26,713 nucleotides of DNA, taken from contig CAJUIH010000018.1 of NCBI GenBank assembly GCA_910586045.1, forward strand, positions 13,264-39,976, written 5' to 3'. This document shows, one piece after another, positions 23,634 to 26,713 of this stretch; within the stretch, counting starts at the first letter, position 1; each line of letters begins with the position of its first letter. The DNA comes from an uncultured Eubacterium sp. (lineage in GTDB: Bacteria > Bacillota > Clostridia > Lachnospirales > Lachnospiraceae). The notes below the pieces were generated by a model. It did not search any database and was not told the DNA's origin. It worked only from the letters and a program-made list of their open reading frames with translations. A program made the translations under genes and the position numbers.

Positions 23634-23864
23634 ATGAAAAATTTAAAATTGAAGGCTGCAAGGGCCGCAAAGGATTTATCTCAGCAAGAGCTGGCTGACC
23701 GGACAGGCGTATCCAGGCAGACAATCAGCGCGATTGAAAAAGGCAATTATAATCCGACGATCCGTCTTTGCATTGCGATTTGTAAAGTGCTTGGAAAAAC
23801 GCTGGATGAATTATTTTGGGAAGAAGAGCAGCCGGAAGGCAGTGAAAAAAATGGGGGGGGGTAA
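23634..23864 (+). CDS. Small XRE/Cro-type regulator
   Basis: This 76-residue helix-turn-helix protein has AAKDLSQQELADRTGVSRQT then ISAIEKGNYNPTIRLC, the pattern of small XRE regulators that usually sit before an ABC transporter. The start must be ATG 23634, because the frame is closed by TGA at 23625-23627; the ribosome site is weak. The last three codons are GGG GGG GGG followed by TAA (23853-23864). This puts a nine-G run at the junction with the ATPase gene. With one extra G the reading frame would continue into the ATPase. It is expected to repress its own operon at the TTGACAAGTTGTCAA dyad. Confidence 0.88.
   Translation: MKNLKLKAARAAKDLSQQELADRTGVSRQTISAIEKGNYNPTIRLCIAICKVLGKTLDELFWEEEQPEGSEKNGGG
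23853..23861 (+). repeat. Nine-G homopolymer at the XRE/ATPase junction
   Basis: Nine G in a row, preceded by seven A and a T (23845-23852). The run codes for the last three residues of the regulator and also acts as the ribosome site of the ATPase, eight bases before its TTG. Ten G would join both frames into one fusion. Eight G would extend the regulator by a few residues (KFLD) before a stop. Confidence 0.85.
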
Positions 23865-23869
23865 ATTCC

Positions 23870-24640
23870 TTGATTGAAGCATATGATCTTGTAAAAACAT
23901 TTACAAAGACAGAAAAAAGAAACCGGAAAGTCGAAATTAACGCGGTAGACGGTATTTCTCTGCACGTACAGGAAGGGGAAATCGCAGGGATCCTGGGTCC
24001 GAACGGGGCGGGCAAGACGACGCTGCTGCGGATGCTTTCTAAACTGATGAAGCCGACTGTGGGGCGGGTTTCGATCCGTATCGGAGAAAAAGAAATTATA
24101 AACGAAGTTGAAATGAAACGCCATATCGGGTATTTGTCAAACAATACGAAACTATACGGCAGGTTATCCTCCAGAGAGCTGTTAAAGATGCTTGGTACGC
24201 TGTATGGGCTGGAAGATGAACTGGTGCAGCGGCGGTTAGAGGAAATTATCCGTGTATTGTCTATGGAAGAATTTGTGGACAACCGGATTGAAAAATTGTC
24301 AACCGGGCAGACGCAACGCGCCTCCATCGCCAGGTGTCTGATCCATGACCCGCAGATTTACATATTTGACGAACCGACGCTTGGACTCGACATCATCAGC
24401 AGTGCGTCCATTATAGAATTTATGAAACAGGAACGCAGCCGTGGAAAAACCATTCTGTACTCTACCCACTATATGGAAGAAGCCGAATATTTGTGCGACC
24501 GGATTCTTATGGTGCATAACGGAAAGATCATCAAAGACGGCAGGCCCGATGAATTAAAGCAGGAGATGGGAAAAGAAAATCTAAGGGATATTTTCTGGGA
24601 ATTGATCGCGGCTGGAGAGGGGGATCAAAATGAGTACTAA
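23870..24640 (+). CDS. NatA-type ABC exporter ATPase
   Basis: This 256-residue ATPase has Walker A GPNGAGKT (43-50), signature LSTGQ (143-147), Walker B IYIFDEP (163-169) and switch H200 in STHYMEEAEYL. The usual Q-loop glutamine is not evident in GYLSNNTKLY. This is the NatA/CcmA-like group of exporters that pair with ABC-2 permeases. The start is TTG 23870 with the G run as ribosome site, five bases after the regulator stop. It overlaps the permease gene by 11 bases. The operon XRE-NatA-NatB/CPBP suggests sodium or peptide export, or bacteriocin immunity. The substrate cannot be read from the sequence. Confidence 0.9.
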   Translation: MIEAYDLVKTFTKTEKRNRKVEINAVDGISLHVQEGEIAGILGPNGAGKTTLLRMLSKLMKPTVGRVSIRIGEKEIINEVEMKRHIGYLSNNTKLYGRLSSRELLKMLGTLYGLEDELVQRRLEEIIRVLSMEEFVDNRIEKLSTGQTQRASIARCLIHDPQIYIFDEPTLGLDIISSASIIEFMKQERSRGKTILYSTHYMEEAEYLCDRILMVHNGKIIKDGRPDELKQEMGKENLRDIFWELIAAGEGDQNEY

Positions 24641-26702
24641 GATGATACGGACACTTGTGAAAAAAGAAATGCTGGATGTTTTGCGGGATAAAAAAACGGT
24701 CATTATGATGCTGGTGATTCCGGTTATTTTATATCCATTGATTTTTATCGGTGCAATGCAGGTTATGTCGATGGTTACATCCAGCATGGAACAGCAGACA
24801 TACCGGATCGCGGTTGCTGCGGATGATAACGGCGTACTGCGAAAAAAACTGGAAAACAGTTCGCAGGAAAAAGAAAAGGAAAAAGAAAAGGAAAAAGAAA
24901 AGGATGAAGAATTTGTGCTGGTTGACGCGCAAAACATGGCCGATTATGAACAGGAGCTGCAAAACAGTACCGTCGATGTCTATATAAGCGGCGCTTCGTC
25001 GGGGAATCAGACGCAGTACCAGATTTATTATCTGTCCTCTTCTGAAAATTCCTCTTATGCAGCGAATCTGGTAGAGAACCAATTGGAGGATTTAAGCAAA
25101 GAAATATCCAAACAGCGCGTGGAAGCGGCCGGATTGGATGTTGTCGGGATTTTGGAGCCGGTTTCTTATGAAAAGAAAGATACTGCAAGCAGCGAGCAGT
25201 CGCTTGGAAGCATTATGGGTTCGGTTCTGCCGTTTATGCTGATCATCAGCCTGCTGATGGGAACGATGTATCCTGCGATCGATACAACCGCCGGGGAACG
25301 CGAACGGGGCACGCTTGAAACAATGCTGACGCTTCCGGTTACAAACAGGCAGCTTATTGTCGGAAAATTTATTACGGTAGCGGTCATCGGCATGGTATCG
25401 GCGCTGTTAAACATTCTGTCCATGGGTTTTATCGCATTTTATATTTATCAAGTGATGGGAATGCAGATGGAAACCGTAAGCTTTGATGCGGGGCTGTTTC
25501 TTCCGGCGATTGTGGTAAGCGTTTTGGCGGTATTTGCGTTTTCCTTGTTTATCAGCGCGGCTACGATGTGCGTGACTTCTTTTGCGAAGAGCTATAAAGA
25601 AGCCAACAATTATATTACGCCGTTTATGCTTGTCGTAATGCTGACCGGATATATCGGTTTTATCCCAAATATCGAACTGACGCAGACGATGGCGGTTGTT
25701 CCGGTGGCAAATATATGCCTGCTGATTAAAAACCTGCTGCTGTTTCAATTGGACCAGGGGGTCGTCGCGCTTGTCCTTATGAGCAATCTTGCTTACGCAG
25801 TACTCGCTATTTTATTTTTAAGCAAGATTTATGACAGCGAAGCAATCCTGTTTGGAGACAGTAAAAGCAGCTTCCAGATTTTTGAAAACCGCAACAACCT
25901 GAAAAAAGGCGGGGTTCCGACCGTATCCGACGCGTGGTTTATCATTGCGTTAACGCTCGTCGTTGTGCTGTACGCGGGCAGCATAATGCAGATCAAATAC
26001 GGGATCCGCGGGTTGTTCGGTACGCAAATGCTCCTTTTTGCGGTTCCGTTTCTCGTAGTCTTATATACGAAAAAGGATCTGCGGCTGACGTATGGCCTGC
26101 AGGGGACGCGCTTGTCCGGGTTTTTCGCGGCGGCGATTCTTAGTGTCGGGCTTTTTTTGTTCAATATGGTACTTTCTTTTGGGTTAATCGCGCTGTTCCC
26201 AGAAGGCGCGCAGCGGGTATCCGATAGTTTTTCCGCCATCATGGACGGCGGTGCTTTGGTCAATCTGCTGGTGATCGCGCTGACGCCTGCTGTTTGTGAA
26301 GAACTGCTGTTCCGGGGTGTGGTATTTCATTCGCTGAAAGAAAAATCCCGTCCGTTTGCGGCTATGGTAGTTACGGCAGCTATATTCGGCGCTTATCATC
26401 TGAGTCTGGTAAAGTTTATACCGACGGGCCTGCTTGGATTCGCATTGTGCTATGTCGTCTATCGGACGGGCAGTATTTTTCCGGCTATGCTGATGCATTT
26501 TATGAACAATGCGTGCAGTGTCCTGCTGTCGGAATATCCGGCCTTGTTTAAAAAAATAGTACCGGGCTTGTATCGGCGCGTCCCGACCGTATCCGATGTC
26601 CTGTTATTAGCCGGGGCCGGGCTTCTTTTAATAGGAATTGGGCTTATGCTGCTAAACTACGGCAGCGGCGCAAAAAACAAGGAAGCGGGCAGCATGCGCT
26701 AA
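24630..26702 (+). CDS. NatB-type ABC-2 permease fused to a CPBP intramembrane protease
   Basis: This 690-residue two-part membrane protein begins with an ABC-2/NatB permease (about 1-420). Helix 1 (23-48) leads to an extracytoplasmic domain of about 140 residues, then a helix cluster from about 195, containing RERGTLETMLTLPVTNRQLIVGKF in the coupling region. The C-terminal 230 residues are a CPBP (Abi/CAAX-type) protease with all expected motifs: EELLFR (E557, E558, R562), FGAYH (F586, H590) and HFMNN (H623, N627). Its active site looks intact. A run of EK repeats (residues 80-91) follows helix 1. ATG 24630 has GGAGAGGGGG upstream. CPBP proteins give self-immunity to some bacteriocins, and such fusions occur in Firmicutes. 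The gene ends 11 bases before the window edge. Confidence 0.9.
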   Translation: MSTKMIRTLVKKEMLDVLRDKKTVIMMLVIPVILYPLIFIGAMQVMSMVTSSMEQQTYRIAVAADDNGVLRKKLENSSQEKEKEKEKEKEKDEEFVLVDAQNMADYEQELQNSTVDVYISGASSGNQTQYQIYYLSSSENSSYAANLVENQLEDLSKEISKQRVEAAGLDVVGILEPVSYEKKDTASSEQSLGSIMGSVLPFMLIISLLMGTMYPAIDTTAGERERGTLETMLTLPVTNRQLIVGKFITVAVIGMVSALLNILSMGFIAFYIYQVMGMQMETVSFDAGLFLPAIVVSVLAVFAFSLFISAATMCVTSFAKSYKEANNYITPFMLVVMLTGYIGFIPNIELTQTMAVVPVANICLLIKNLLLFQLDQGVVALVLMSNLAYAVLAILFLSKIYDSEAILFGDSKSSFQIFENRNNLKKGGVPTVSDAWFIIALTLVVVLYAGSIMQIKYGIRGLFGTQMLLFAVPFLVVLYTKKDLRLTYGLQGTRLSGFFAAAILSVGLFLFNMVLSFGLIALFPEGAQRVSDSFSAIMDGGALVNLLVIALTPAVCEELLFRGVVFHSLKEKSRPFAAMVVTAAIFGAYHLSLVKFIPTGLLGFALCYVVYRTGSIFPAMLMHFMNNACSVLLSEYPALFKKIVPGLYRRVPTVSDVLLLAGAGLLLIGIGLMLLNYGSGAKNKEAGSMR
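24867..24902 (+). repeat. Three perfect 12-bp tandem repeats coding for EKEK
   Basis: Three exact copies of GAAAAAGAAAAG lie in tandem (24867-24878, 24879-24890, 24891-24902) inside the permease-protease gene. They encode a charged segment just outside the first membrane helix. In-frame gain or loss of units would only lengthen or shorten this segment. Confidence 0.85.
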
Positions 26703-26713
26703 GGGGCTAAAAA

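Noticed and set aside
1..26713. CRISPR array or prophage
   Set aside because: No regularly spaced repeat array and no phage structural, integrase or lysis gene was found.

Overview
The window reads as a chromosomal segment of a gut-type Firmicute, most likely a Lachnospiraceae-like clostridium. The grounds are strong AAGGAGG-type ribosome sites, moderate GC, a DUF4180 gene, LytTR and OmpR two-component systems, lantibiotic-type ABC transporters, and a GH13/MsmX-type sugar cluster. The family assignment is an inference from gene content; no 16S gene or other strong marker is present.

Region 1 (1-7760) is alpha-glucan and maltodextrin use. It starts with the tail of a membrane protein (perhaps YesL/DUF624), followed by an MsmX/UgpC-type ATPase and a GH13 enzyme on the plus strand. 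Facing them on the minus strand are two paralogous GH13 glucosidases and an AraC regulator. The two glucosidases differ at the residue after the nucleophile (Val versus Ala), which predicts a split between alpha-1,6 and alpha-1,4 linkages.

Region 2 (7799-10383) holds a tRNA-Ala(CGC) with a clear promoter and terminator. It is followed by a YwnA-like Rrf2 repressor, a small cupin whose promoter sits between the arms of a perfect 15-bp inverted repeat, a secreted YHYH/peptidoglycan-binding protein, and an SRAP (YedK/HMCES-type) protein.

Region 3 (10389-16199) is a lantibiotic-protection (LanFEG-type) ABC operon ending in a small membrane protein. It is divergent from an OmpR-type two-component system, and a permuted papain-like hydrolase (YiiX-like) follows. 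Region 4 (16200-23239) opens with a non-coding stretch holding a long inverted repeat and a second copy of a dispersed repeat. It continues with TetR, DUF4180, a LytTR response regulator and GHKL kinase, then a MacB/FtsX-type ABC transporter. That transporter's upstream region carries 13-bp direct repeats at a 21-bp period, the spacing LytTR regulators use. Region 5 (23240-26702) is an XRE regulator, a NatA-type ATPase and a NatB permease fused to a CPBP intramembrane protease.

From about 10.4 kb onward the window is largely a set of three different ABC modules for envelope or antimicrobial-peptide defence, each beside its own regulator. The most unusual single feature is a nine-G tract at the XRE/ATPase junction. 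It is the last three codons of the regulator and the ribosome site of the ATPase, and one extra G would fuse the two proteins in frame. All calls come from reading the sequence; no database search was run.
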